A DNA stretch of 64,000 nt from Diogma glabrata (lineage: Eukaryota; Arthropoda; Insecta; Diptera; Cylindrotomidae): the NCBI GenBank assembly GCA_963693315.1, contig OY856188.1, positions 219,427,789 to 219,491,788 on the forward strand. Direction: 5' to 3'. Both the position numbers and the translations under genes were made by a program. Each line of letters opens with the position of its first letter. Position 1 is the stretch's first letter. Of the stretch, positions 21,381 to 32,095 are shown piece after piece. The notes beneath the pieces are model-generated. The model was not told the origin of the DNA, searched no databases, and saw nothing but the letters and a program-made list of their open reading frames with translations.

Positions 21381-23422
21381 TGATCTCGTTCGCGTCTTAT
21401 TATCCGATCGAATTCCGGATCGGTATTCGTTGCTGCTTCTTCCACATGGACCACGGGGATTTGTGATTGGTAAGATTGGGATTTCAAAGGCCCCACATTC
21501 CTGAAACCCCTTTGAAAGTTTTCCAACCTCCTAGGTTGTTGGCAGGATTTGCAGTTCCATTTAATTGTGTTCTGTTCTCCACATCCATAACAAAATTGAT
21601 GGCTTATAGGCACAGGGCAGTTTTTGAAATAATGACCAGTACTTCTACAATTCCAACATAAGATTGTTTTCGCAGAATTATTATTAGAAATAGGTTTCGC
21701 GTGTTTATTCCAAGTTACAGCACATACAGAATTAGGAGGTGAAGACGACTCAGAAAAATTACCTGGATTTAAACTTAATTCACTCTCATTTAGATCTACT
21801 CCAATTTCACTGATTTGACGTTTCGTTTGATATGCCATTTCCGGAACCCAACCTATTCTTGACCATGTATCCTCTACAGCTACTGCACGGTTTACTAAAG
21901 TTGCAATATCAAAAAATGTTTGTCCAGCAAACTCAGCTTGCAGGCCAGGTCTCATATTGCGGATCAATAAATTTTTAATGTCTCGATCTGCCATAGGGTA
22001 TTGTAATGGCAGTGTTAATGATAGAATTTCATGATAGTAATCAAGAAATGGTTCTTTAAATTTCTGTTTACGACGTTCTAAGGTCTGCTTAATATCCTCA
22101 TCGGTACGCCTGTCCTGAAAGCGATGAATCAAACTTTCACGAAGCTGAGCCCATCCTACATTTCGGTTTCTTTCTCGGTAAAGCCAATACCATTCCAAGG
22201 CTTTATCTCTAAGCAACACGTTCACGGTATTAACTAATGATTCTATGCTAAGATGGTTTGATGTGGCCATGCTTTCTACTCTATATAGAAAACGCTCTAC
22301 TGATACTCCTCCAGATTCACCCGAAAAAAATATGTTCCATTTATGAATATCCAGCCGATCTCTTTTATAGTTGTAACCATTCCCATACCGCACTTGTCCG
22401 TCATCTTGATTTTGTATTACATCATAGTTAGAAAATTGCTGCTGAGATTGCTGTGGTGGTGGTGGGACCGATGGGTTATACATGGGTAAGGATGCTTCTG
22501 TTCTTGTGGCTTTATCGTTGCCGTTAAGTGAGCATCTGGCTGTATTAACCCTTTCATTCGTCAACAAAGCTCCACTTGTTCCAGGAAAACATTCCAAACC
22601 CAGTTTTTTCAAAACCAATTCTACTAATTCATTTACGTTATCTTGATTTTCGTTAGGATTAGTAAACTTTACATAATTGTTCTGCTCTTGTATTGGCATC
22701 CCTGTCCTATTAGTGTTGATGTTTGATGAAGACTGATGTTTTGTTGAGGCATAATTGCACCTATCTTGACCACTATCTGAGTTGCTATCATTTATGTAGA
22801 CAATGCTTCTCCGGTTGTATTGTTGGGACTTTCCCATATTCCTGCCAGTTGAAGGACCAGCTCCAGTTTGCATCGGACTGCTAATGTTGTTGGCTAGTGT
22901 GTTGCATTCTTCCTCTTCATGATTACCAACATCTTGATTATCATCAACTTCATCTAGGTCAGGAATCACAATTTCTCTTAATGAGGTTTCAGCTTCTGGT
23001 ACTGTTATTTGTCTATTTTGCAGGTCACTTATACAATCGATAAACTTGTTGCAGGATATTAAAATCCGTTCTGTTGTGGCTGCCACAGATTTTGATGCGT
23101 TTATTCTCTGTAGGCGATTCTTTACATGTACAAGCGTCGTTAAAATAGCATTTATTTTGTCCAAGTCCGTGGTATCACATGCATCCATATATGTTTCTAT
23201 TTGCCTCTGAACTTTCTTCAACTTCACCGTGCAGAACGTAACTTCACGTTTTGGGTTTTTAGCTGCTTGACGGTGAGGATCTTTTGGAGACACTGAACTG
23301 CCATCTGCTTCCTTTGCTAATTCAATTTTAAGCATACTCATCTTCTTCGGTATCGGACCTTCAATGTTTCTTAACTGACATTCAATTGAAAGTTCATCAC
23401 AATCCAAATATTGAACGTCCAT
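21374..23422 (-). CDS. gag: Gypsy gag polyprotein
   Basis: This 682-residue structural protein packages the element RNA into particles. The N-terminal third is charged and predicted helical (about 65-145). A low-complexity Asn/Ser/Gln region with a proline run (PSVPPPPQQ, near 318) follows, then a Retrotrans_gag-like capsid domain at about 355-510 (KWNIFFSGES, VERFLYRVESMA, ALEWYWLYRER). Near the C-terminus is a CCHC zinc knuckle CWNCRSTGHYFKNC (589-602). A second knuckle-like CYGCGEQNTIKWNC (611-624) has Thr where the His should be. The large size fits the Osvaldo/Ulysses type. The frame is complete, with ATG at 23422, and pol follows in the -1 frame. Confidence 0.92.
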   Translation of the reverse strand: MDVQYLDCDELSIECQLRNIEGPIPKKMSMLKIELAKEADGSSVSPKDPHRQAAKNPKREVTFCTVKLKKVQRQIETYMDACDTTDLDKINAILTTLVHVKNRLQRINASKSVAATTERILISCNKFIDCISDLQNRQITVPEAETSLREIVIPDLDEVDDNQDVGNHEEEECNTLANNISSPMQTGAGPSTGRNMGKSQQYNRRSIVYINDSNSDSGQDRCNYASTKHQSSSNINTNRTGMPIQEQNNYVKFTNPNENQDNVNELVELVLKKLGLECFPGTSGALLTNERVNTARCSLNGNDKATRTEASLPMYNPSVPPPPQQSQQQFSNYDVIQNQDDGQVRYGNGYNYKRDRLDIHKWNIFFSGESGGVSVERFLYRVESMATSNHLSIESLVNTVNVLLRDKALEWYWLYRERNRNVGWAQLRESLIHRFQDRRTDEDIKQTLERRKQKFKEPFLDYYHEILSLTLPLQYPMADRDIKNLLIRNMRPGLQAEFAGQTFFDIATLVNRAVAVEDTWSRIGWVPEMAYQTKRQISEIGVDLNESELSLNPGNFSESSSPPNSVCAVTWNKHAKPISNNNSAKTILCWNCRSTGHYFKNCPVPISHQFCYGCGEQNTIKWNCKSCQQPRRLENFQRGFRNVGPLKSQSYQSQIPVVHVEEAATNTDPEFDRIIRRERDQC

Positions 23423-24240
23423 TGTAAATTGGTATTTTATAAGGAATATACAGCCAAAAATATCAGTAAAAATAAATAATAATCGTTGAGTTAAAGTACA
23501 ATTATTATATTGAATATCAAAAAAAAATTTATATTACACTTATTCACCGTAGTAATTGCACACGGTATACAAAACAAAAAAAAATCAGAATTCTATTCAA
23601 GGACTATAATTCAATGCATAAGTGATTTAGGTACTCTCAGCTTCCATTATTTTGAATTAACCGAACATCAACAGAAATGGTTAGTAGACCCTACTACTTG
23701 AAATAAATTGTTGTGATATGTACGTTAACAAACCATTTTTGAAACGAAAGGAAAACAGTTTATGAAGCCTTTATAAAATATGCACTCAAATAAGGTATGT
23801 GAACACCAACGCTTAACAGCGGAAAACATATATCTAAAGGCATTACTAATCGGAATTAACATTCTTGTATCAGTTTCACCATCGACACTCAGAAACCCTA
23901 GAGGCGATAAGTCAAAAATAAAACAATACAAGATGATAAACTCTACAGAAAATATGACTTTAACTAGGTAAGTTGAACATCACTAACTCAAAGAGGGAGG
24001 AGATACCACCCAACATTTTAGTATAATAAAACGGAAATAGCAATGTAATTACCGATAATTGCTTTTAATAAAAAAAAATTTAAACTAACAGAAAAAATAT
24101 TGAATTTCCTTACGAACTTCAAAAACAATTTCAAACAAAGAAGGATAATAAAGTTTTGAGATTACAGCTAAACTGGTTTTAATTATTTTGGTGATTATGT
24201 GATAAAGAGTGAGCTATGCTCGCCGTACTTTGGGCGCCAC
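23423..24240 (-). other. Gypsy 5' leader
   Basis: This 818-bp stretch between the 5' LTR and the gag start has no long frame in the sense direction. It would hold the packaging signal. No motif beyond the primer site is recognisable. Confidence 0.7.
24222..24239 (-). promoter_or_regulatory. Primer binding site, tRNA-Lys-like
   Basis: One base after the 5' LTR the minus strand reads TGGCGCCCAAAGTACGGC. The first ten bases match the complement of the 3' end of insect tRNA-Lys (ending TTGGGCGCCA), and several of the next bases also match. Confidence 0.65.
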
Positions 24241-26162
24241 TGTAACGATCTGATTATTGTTCATGATCACACAAATGGTTATCTTGAATGATAACACACA
24301 TCGAACATTGTATTTTTTTTATCGTTAACAGAAATCTCTAAATTAGACTGGATGGTGGGCAGCACATTTCCTGGCTAGATTACAGTCGCTGAGGTGGGTT
24401 CTTTCCACCGTCCAATTTAGAGCTTGAAAGTGCTGCTAATCTAAAAGCTAAAACCAGATTTGGTGAAAAAAAAAAATGTTGTAATCAAAAAGACATATCC
24501 CTCTCAAAATAAAACATGGTTGATGCTACACAAAATCACAAAAAGAAATCCTTCTTACTGGGTCCACTAAGCACTTACCTCTGATTGATGTTCAGCCAAT
24601 TGAGTGATCTGATCTTAATGATCACCCAAACATACCCTCCCATTACCAATATTGATTTTCCTAGTAGAGGAAAACCCCTGACTGCAATGGAACTTTGAAT
24701 AACCTAAATCACTTAAATATTTAGTACATTTTTCCACTCATTTCACTTAATGAATAAAATCTACCGTTGACTTCAACGTAAACATATCAAAAAAAAATCT
24801 ATGCCGAGAAGAAGAAAATTTCACCAAAAATTACGACCCACCGGCTGAACAAAAACATATGCAAGTAATATATATAAAAAATTTATTCAAAACAATGTGT
24901 TTGTTTATAGTATGTACTTTGATAATTATAACATCAAAACATCAATTCCGTTTTAGCGTAAGTAAATAAATTAGTAAATATATCGTGACTCATCCATAAA
25001 AATATGTATATACAAGAACATATATCAAGCAAATAAATAAGTAAATGAATAAATAAATTAATAAATATATAAGTTAATAAAAAGATAAGTCAATAAATAA
25101 GTAAATTAATATATAAGTAAAGGATTATACGTGCGCATGCTTTAAAAAAAAAATAATTATAATTTTAAGAAAAAAAACTTTTGAGACCATGGTCTGATTT
25201 CCTTAACACTAATATAGAATACAGTTTTTTTTTTTAGCGACCTATGACAAAACAGGATTCCTTAAAACTAGCGCTTATATAACTTATAAATAATAAAACA
25301 AATTTTATTAACACCAAACTCCTATACTCTGATTTTACTTCCAATTAGATTTAATTTTTAGTTTTAGGTTTTCTATCACAGACTGTATAATTATTTTTGA
25401 TCTTAAATCATGCAGCAATAACCATACGTTATATAATGGAGTAGCCGCTATGATACAGTTGCTTCTTCTTTTAACGTAACGGTTAATAGGTATATAAGCC
25501 TTCTCGAATTTTTGTAAAGAAAAATACTTGTATAAAAAATAAATGTTGCTTTTTTAATTGCCAAGAAGCACCGTGTATTCAATGGATATTCGTTTATCTA
25601 TCCCGATTCTATTTAAAACTTATTTTATTACTTACAATTGGTTTAAGTTAAGTTTGTTGTTTATGGTCGTCACGCTTCACGTATGCTTCTAGTAAAAATA
25701 TTAAAAACACCAGTTTAGAGGAAAGCAAACTAGCCAAAGGATTTTAATTTTTCTAACAATCAGCGAATGTACATACCTTGGGCAATTTTTAATTCACAAA
25801 CACTTTGTTTGAAACAAATAATCAAAGTTTCCAACAGAAAAAATTATAAACTTTAAACTTTCCACTTAAGTTAATAATTGTTAAACCACGACCACCTTTG
25901 AGAATAGACTGATTATTTAATTTAAGTGAACAATGATGGTTATCGAAAATTTTTAATTATCTCGAGTTGAGTTTGATTAAGTTGAAAAACTCGACTCTAC
26001 AGTTATTATAAAATGAAGCAATCATATGTTTTTGTTCAACCGATGGATTTGATATAGTGCGTAAATGTAAATATTATTATTGATAAATGTAAAGTTGGCA
26101 AAGCGAATAAAAAAAAATACAAATTTAAATTTAGGGGTTTTGGTAGACATACAAATGTTACA
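24241..26162 (-). repeat. Gypsy 5' LTR
   Basis: This 1922-bp copy is essentially identical to the LTR at 16157-18078, which indicates very recent insertion. It is the upstream LTR because gag and pol read leftward. It should contain the promoter, but I did not find a convincing TATA box that I could separate from the general AT richness. Confidence 0.95.
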
Positions 26163-26166
26163 CAGT

Positions 26167-27217
26167 CGGCGACTTTATTCAAGTCTTTGTTCACGTTTAT
26201 GGCAGCGTCTCTCCGGACAGGATTAATTCGTTCGTGCATTTTACCTTTTGAAGGAAGGGGCTCGAACGACTTATGCAGAGTACTATCATCTGCAAAACTA
26301 TTTATTGGGTTGCTGGTGATTTTCAACAATTCGTTGATGTAAATCAAAAATAGGGTTGGGGACAATACTGAGCCTTGGGGTACACCAGCGTTAATTAGTT
26401 TAGACTCAGAAGAAAATCCGTCGAAGGTTACCGAAATGTATCGGTTGGATAGAAAATTTTGAATCAGCTTCACAACATTGGGATGAAAACCGTACGCAAC
26501 GAGCTTGTGGATTAAGTTGGCATGCCAGACTCGATCGAATGCCTTGGAGATGTCTAAGGCGATAACGTATGTTTCACAACCTTTACCAAGTATTCTGTTC
26601 CAACAATGCCCTGCATAGTTTAATAGATCGGTAGTTGATCTTTTGTTTCAAAAACCGTATTGGCTGTCGGATATTAAATGAGTTTCTTCCAGAAATTTTG
26701 AAATATGTATATTAATATAATGCTCGTAGACTTTGGATAGGACCGATAGTAAAGCTATTGGCCTATAATTTGAGATATCGGATTTTGGTCCCTTTTTTGG
26801 GACGGGCTGGACATTTGCCAACTTCCAGCACGAGGGAAATATACCAGATTTGTAGGATTGGTAGAATATTTTAGTTAAAGTTGGTGCAAGTTCTTTGGAA
26901 AAGGTTTTTAAAATAATGGGTGGAATATTGTCCATTCCTGAGGCTTTGTTGATGTTTAACCCATTTAAAAGTTTAGCGAATATTTTGTGTTTGAAGTGAA
27001 GTTCATTCATATTAACTCCTGAAGACTGGATTTTGGGTATTTCCTTAGGAGTTTCCAAAACAGTGGAGTTCAGAGCAAAGCGTTCAGCGAACAAGTTAGC
27101 TTTTCTTCCGGGATCATTGACGATTAAATCACCATCAATAATAGGGGGAATAGAAAATTTTGTACCAGAATTTAAAGAATTAATGGCACTGTAGAAACTC
27201 TTGTCAGAAACAGACAT
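26167..27217 (-). pseudogene. LINE family A reverse transcriptase domain (copy B)
   Basis: This is the reverse transcriptase domain of a CR1/Jockey-group LINE in one frame. Motifs include LNINKASGMDNIPP, PVPKKGPKSDISNYRPIALL, TYVIALDISKAFDRVW, GVPQGSVLSPTLFLIYIN and NSFADDSTL (catalytic FADD). A single in-frame TGA at 26648-26650 (CGA in the other copy) separates its two halves. It ends where the gypsy LTR is inserted, and the frame then runs meaninglessly into the LTR. This copy keeps about 147 bp of RT sequence that the 37-40 kb copy has lost. Confidence 0.88.
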
Positions 27218-27486
27218 AGACGTAAGTTTTGAGGCTTTCGCTCTGTCAATTTCAGACTTTTCGTTTGAGATAATCTGGTTAGATATTTTGTTGGTCTTTA
27301 GATATTGAGATCGATTAGTGGGAGTTTTGTTATGAATTCAAATATTAAATGATCTACGTTTGTTTCTAAGTGCCGTTTTGGCAGCTTTCGAATACAAGTA
27401 TTTTTGTTTGGGTTTTACTATGGAGAAAGGGACAAATTTATTGATAGCAAATTGGATGGTTTCTGTAAAGTATTGAGCAGAAACAT

Positions 27487-28383
27487 TTACATTGTCAGTG
27501 TAAAAACAATGACGGTCGAAAGGGAAACCATGGAAAAATTTTGAAGACCACTCTTATCCATTTTTGAGTAGTGAAATATTTTACGGGGTTTGGGAGCTGT
27601 AGTTTTAAGTAAATCAGTTTTGATAACTGATGAGATTAAATAATGATCAGAATTTCCAATACTACCTTTCGCGACATCGACACTCATAATATCTGGCATT
27701 GTCGTAAGATAGAGATCTAAAAGAAAACTATTATCACCGCCATTACGGGGAGTGAAAGTCGGGCTTTTAACAATTTGGAATAGGCCCTGAGACGCGGCAA
27801 AAATTTTTTCTAGTTTTCCACTATTGTCAACATCGTCGGTCAATTTGGAGAATTCCAACCATGATTTGTTGTGGACGTTGAAGTCACCGGTAACGATAAC
27901 TTCACAGGTAGGGGACTTTGCTCTAATCTCATCCACAATTTTTGTCAGTATATTAAAAAAGTTTGGGTTACGTTTGTTGGGGGACCGGTATAAAGCTATT
28001 GTAAAAAAAGTCATTTCTGGAAGACAAATCTTTAAAACCATTGTATTGAAGCCGTCACCGTGTAGTTCAAAATTTGGAAAGCGCGCGTATGCAACACTCT
28101 CATGGATGGATGCGCATACGCCCTGATGGAGTTTGAAAGCTGATTCGAGCCTATATTTGGAATTAAGCGATTCTATAAAGAGAAAATTTTCAGAAACTTG
28201 TGTTTCTGTAAGGAATAGAATGTTCGGTTTGTCGTGCTCAAGATGATGTTGCACGTGGTCATGGTTAGCGTTCAATCCGCAGATGTTTTGAACATGTATT
28301 TTAAATTTTTTTATTGATTCATATATGTTTTGTCCCTGCAAATTCCGTGGACGTGCCGCTTTATGGGCGGGTGGATTGCGCAA
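27487..28383 (-). pseudogene. LINE family A endonuclease domain (copy B)
   Basis: This is an apurinic-type endonuclease (EEP) domain that nicks target DNA for LINE insertion. It shows FKIHVQNICGLNAN, ILFLTETQ with the catalytic glutamate, VIVTGDFNVHN and GNSDHYLIS with the terminal SDH. A one-base deletion in a T-run near 27540, compared with 38643, throws the frame off before the link to the RT domain. A further nonsense change lies near 27345 (TGG to TGA). Confidence 0.85.
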
Positions 28384-28959
28384 ATTTGCTTTACCACTTG
28401 CAGACAGGTTGTACTGCCATATATATATATCAAAAGTGTTTTATTTTATTTTTTTATGTTTTATTTTAAAATGGATAACTAAGTAAAAAATCCTATCATA
28501 CAACAAAATATGACATATGCCAAAATTTCATGATAAGATGAAGAAATAATAACAAAATAATAAGTAAAAAACAAATTGTGAGAAATTTGCAGAAAACAAA
28601 ACAAAACTAAATGCCAATAATCCAGCTGATGCAGCGCATCCCAGACGCACCGCCCACCACCTCAATCGAGGCACAAAGCCCACACATAACTACGTGTTGG
28701 CCCGATTCCTCGGAAGAGCTAATGAGCGGTACCGCTACGGAACGCTGCCCAGCTAAGACTGGAAGTGCTGCCGTTGACTAATTAAAGTTCGTCCGCCAGC
28801 ACCCTAAGATATCATCTTGGCTAATGACATCTCCTGCCATTGCCAGTGGTATGTGATATCTCACGCTAACTCATATGTCAATGGCAGGGACTGGAGTACG
28901 CAGGGTAGTCAGACCCGTAGATCAACATTGATCATAATCGATCAAAATCGATCCTTCCT
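28384..28959 (-). promoter_or_regulatory. LINE family A 5' untranslated region (copy B)
   Basis: This is GC-richer than its surroundings and shared with 37209-37748. It contains an inverted repeat CCTGCCATTG...CAATGGCAGG (about 28831-28888) that can form a hairpin. It starts with AGGAAGGATCGATTTTGATC on the minus strand. It presumably includes an internal promoter, which is inferred only from its conservation in both full copies. Confidence 0.6.
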
Positions 28960-29330
28960 GCATTTTATGCTTTTATTTAGTAAATTTTACTTTAATATTA
29001 AGCTAAACTGTATGAAAGGCAACTACAATTTATTCAAGCAACATATAAAAACAACTGATTATCTTAGTAAATTTTACCTGATGGATAGTTAAAATAAAAA
29101 ACAGCAATATAAAGTTAATCAAAACTCATTTTTATTAAATTGTATTTATGAACATAGATTTACATTAAATGAAAATTTAAAAAACTTGATATAAAATTAA
29201 CTATTACTTGATATAAAATTAACTTTTTTTAAATTTAATGTTTGGTCTATAAATGAAGAAAATTAGTTAAGACATGCATAATTGTTAATAAATGCATTTT
29301 TATACTACCTTTAAATTTATCGTATAAGTG
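28960..29330. other. AT-rich intron sequence
   Basis: No recognisable feature lies between the LINE 5' end and the weakly coding minus-strand stretch that follows. Confidence 0.5.
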
Positions 29331-30550
29331 CTGTAAACCCCATGATTTTATTGAATCAAACATTTCAGTGACGTAATTTCAAAAATTTTCATAGGCCATT
29401 AGTTGTCTCATAAATAATTGATGGTTGAATTGCGTTGATTGAGTTGCTATCTGACAAGCTTTTAAGACTGGCATTCCATGTTTCGTAAGCAAGTGTTTCT
29501 TCGAGCTCATTTGTGTGTAATAAGTCGCTGATTTGATTTGTAATAAGTCTTTGTAATAAGTAATAATTTGTAATAAGTCGCTGTATTTTGAAGCCTGGTT
29601 TCAGAATTCATTGAATTTTACTAATTTAAACAATTTCAAAATAATAATTGGTAATATTAAAAGAATTTTTAGCGCGGACTACGTAAAAGTAAAACAACAT
29701 ACAACTGCAGTAGAATGTTTCATAGCCGCCTTACGCTATAATTGCTCTTGACACTACGCTCCTCGAGCGTACATCAGAACTCGGCGGTAATATTCACGTT
29801 AAACATATAATGAAATAAAAACAAAAGTTTTAGTTATCGACAGTCCAATTTTCAGAAACAAAAGAAAATATGACATGTCATGGCAAGCTTAAAACTATGT
29901 ATATATTTTAGACAAATTTTATGCAATTGTAGCATGTACATAGTGAATTTACCAAACAACATAAGTTAAAAATTTTACTTAGCATATTTAGTTGAATTAA
30001 CTTAGCAATAAATTATTCAGGATATCAAGAATAAGTTGATTTAACACAAAATAAGACATAATTCTACTAATTTAGGTTTACTTGTTGATAAGCACAATAT
30101 TTTTTTTCTGAGTGTGAATTGTTCTGATGTAATGCCACAGTCTTCTTCTATCTATGAAACCATTAAATCATTTTGTGCTTCATTCAGAATTGTTGGCTTT
30201 ACCCCTCTTTTTGATAACATATTATCACGTCTAGATTTGATCCAATGATTTGCGATCTTGTAGATAATTTCTAACGTTTCAGTTAAAGCTATCCAATCAT
30301 CCTCTTAGTTAGCACAATTTAGCTTTTCACGATCTTCCTCATTTGCTACCGTCTGTTGCTACCGTTGCTGACATCTGTTGCTACCGTAGCAGTTCTACAG
30401 ATAGGACAAATTCTATCTAGAACAATAAATAAATGTTGAGCGCACTTTATGTGAAATAAATGAAGAGATGACAGCAGTCGTAGGATTGCGTTTTTGTCAT
30501 TGCAACTTGACAAATAGCGCAATTATCTTTGAGCTCCATTCTTATATTGT
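29330..30550 (-). pseudogene. Degenerate sequence with RING-finger-like remnant
   Basis: On the minus strand, 30550-30380 reads KDNCAICQVAMTKTQ, YDCCHLF, then after a frameshift CAQHLFIVLDRICPICRTAT. The spacing of CxxC, C/H and CPIC residues resembles a RING finger. Further down, CGITSEQFTLRKK (about 30100) and HTNELEETLAYETWNASLKS (about 29520) look protein-like but are broken by stops. It could be a decayed host gene copy or part of a transposon that carries a RING domain. I do not recognise the family. Confidence 0.35.
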
Positions 30551-31984
30551 AATTGAATTTTTTGGATTTAACTTAAATCTTAAAATTTTTTTATTAATGA
30601 TGTTTAAATGTTAAAACTCAATTCATATGTTTTAGATTTCAAAATGAATTCAAATTTCAAGGGTTAATATATAATATCGTCATGTTGGCAAATTTATTCA
30701 AATAAAAATCGCCTCCTTTGATTATAATTTACAAAATTTCAACAATTGTATTTAAAAGATGTTTTTTTCAAAAACTGGGAGTTAAAATGTATTACTCACA
30801 AATTAATTTATTAAAATTCGTTTGTAATTTCGACCAACTTTTTGTGGAAACTATATTACAAAAGTAAATTAACATCTAAAAATAACCACGCCATCTATAT
30901 CATATCATTTGAACTTACTACAGTAAACATTTTTAGTACAAAGTAAAAAATGGAGATGGCGTGCTTTAGTTTAGATTTAAAATTCTTCAATTTGTTAAAT
31001 ATATTATATGATAACAAACATATTAATTAACTTTTGTGCATTTGTTACAAAAAATATTGTGTATAACTAACACGAACTGTTTTCTAGACGCCATTGGTGA
31101 TACACACTTGTTTGAAAAACGCATCCGCACTAGTTATACAATATACTATTGTACGAGCTCAAAACGACAAAATAATGAAAAGCTTAAGCATATTTTTCAT
31201 TTTTCGTTTGATGAATTATAAAATTTTAAAAATGTTTGTAGTTTTCGAATATAATACGGAATTATTATTGTAAATATTGAATTTGTGTGTATGTATAGTC
31301 TGGGTTCCTACATAAAATTTTGCAATGTTAATATTATACTGTCCGTCATATTAAATATACTTTGTCGTAAAATACCCTCTAGCATTATAGATCAATTTCT
31401 CTCTTGAATTTTTGTGATAATATTTTCAACTGTAGGAAATTTTTTACTATCAAAGCTCCTGTAATTTTTTATTTTCAAATTCCGACCAAGTGATATGTAT
31501 CTATGTAAATTAGTTGCATATTAATTGCATTGTTCTCTAATTTCAAATGCTTATCGAATCGTTCTTCGCTCACTGACGGAATAAAACTACTATCAAGCTA
31601 AGCGTCACGGATGCAGTTGCATATGGCATATATATTTTAACTAAAATGTTACATTGAATAATCCAATTAAGATATTTATAAATTAGTTTTAATAGAATAT
31701 AAAACATACACCTTATGTTTTGTATCTTGACTCATCTGTGGTTTTCACTTCTTGTAATAAAATAAATTAAATTAACCGAACATAAAACACTTAAAAATAT
31801 CACATAAAACCTGATTACCAAAATATTTGCTCTAGTTTACCCTCATAAAACAGCAAATAGTTCAAATTTTGAACATAAACAATAATTTCGAAAATAAACT
31901 TGTATGTACAAGTACAACAGAATCATATATGTATAGAGTAGGTATATAGGTTCATTGATTACAAAAACTCAATTTTATTATTAC
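30551..31984. other. AT-rich intron sequence
   Basis: I see nothing beyond homopolymers and short low-complexity frames such as 31036-31221, which has no motif. Confidence 0.5.
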
Positions 31985-32095
31985 CTCCATTCACCTCACA
32001 TATCAGTGTAACATCACTACCTTCATTATACGGTTCAATTAATCTTGTTTTATCGTGTCTTCGAGCATCATAAATTAATGGACGTTCTGGTGGTA
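31985..32095 (-). CDS. Sidestep-family protein, exon encoding first half of Ig domain 2
   Basis: This 111-bp exon follows a T-rich tract and TTGCAG acceptor and ends at a G|GTAATA donor. Entry and exit phases are both 1, so it joins the Ig1 exon by completing a valine codon. It encodes VPPERPLIYDARR and, at its end, SDVTLICEVNGG with the first cysteine of Ig domain 2. The first 12 residues are the inter-domain linker typical of Sidestep proteins. A 12.3-kb intron separates it from the Ig1 exon and a 30.6-kb intron from the next one. The reading through the donor into the intron is not coding. Confidence 0.92.

Larger units (their letters stand above)
16157..26162 (-). mobile_element. Complete Ty3/gypsy LTR retrotransposon, Osvaldo/Ulysses-like
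   Basis: This 10,006-bp element is inserted in LINE copy B with a 4-bp target duplication CAGT (16153-16156 and 26163-26166). It has 1922-bp LTRs (16157-18078 and 24241-26162), a gag frame, an overlapping pol frame and a tRNA-Lys-like primer site. Both frames are open and the LTRs are almost identical. Very long LTRs, tRNA-Lys priming and a large gag resemble the Ulysses and Osvaldo elements of Drosophila. No env frame is present: only 137 bp separate the pol stop from the 3' LTR. The lineage name is inferred from memory of these traits. The Ty3/gypsy class is certain. Confidence 0.92.
26163..28959 (-). mobile_element. LINE family A copy B, 5' segment
   Basis: This runs from the element 5' end (minus strand GCAGGAAGGATCG at about 28959) to the gypsy insertion. 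It comprises a ~575-bp 5' untranslated region, the endonuclease domain and most of the RT domain. The 5' end coincides with that of the copy at 37209, so this end is genuine and not a random truncation. No ORF1 precedes the endonuclease frame. Confidence 0.9.

Noticed and set aside
26036..26162. C-terminal extension of the LINE RT frame past 26163
   Set aside because: This is read-through into the gypsy LTR after the insertion point.
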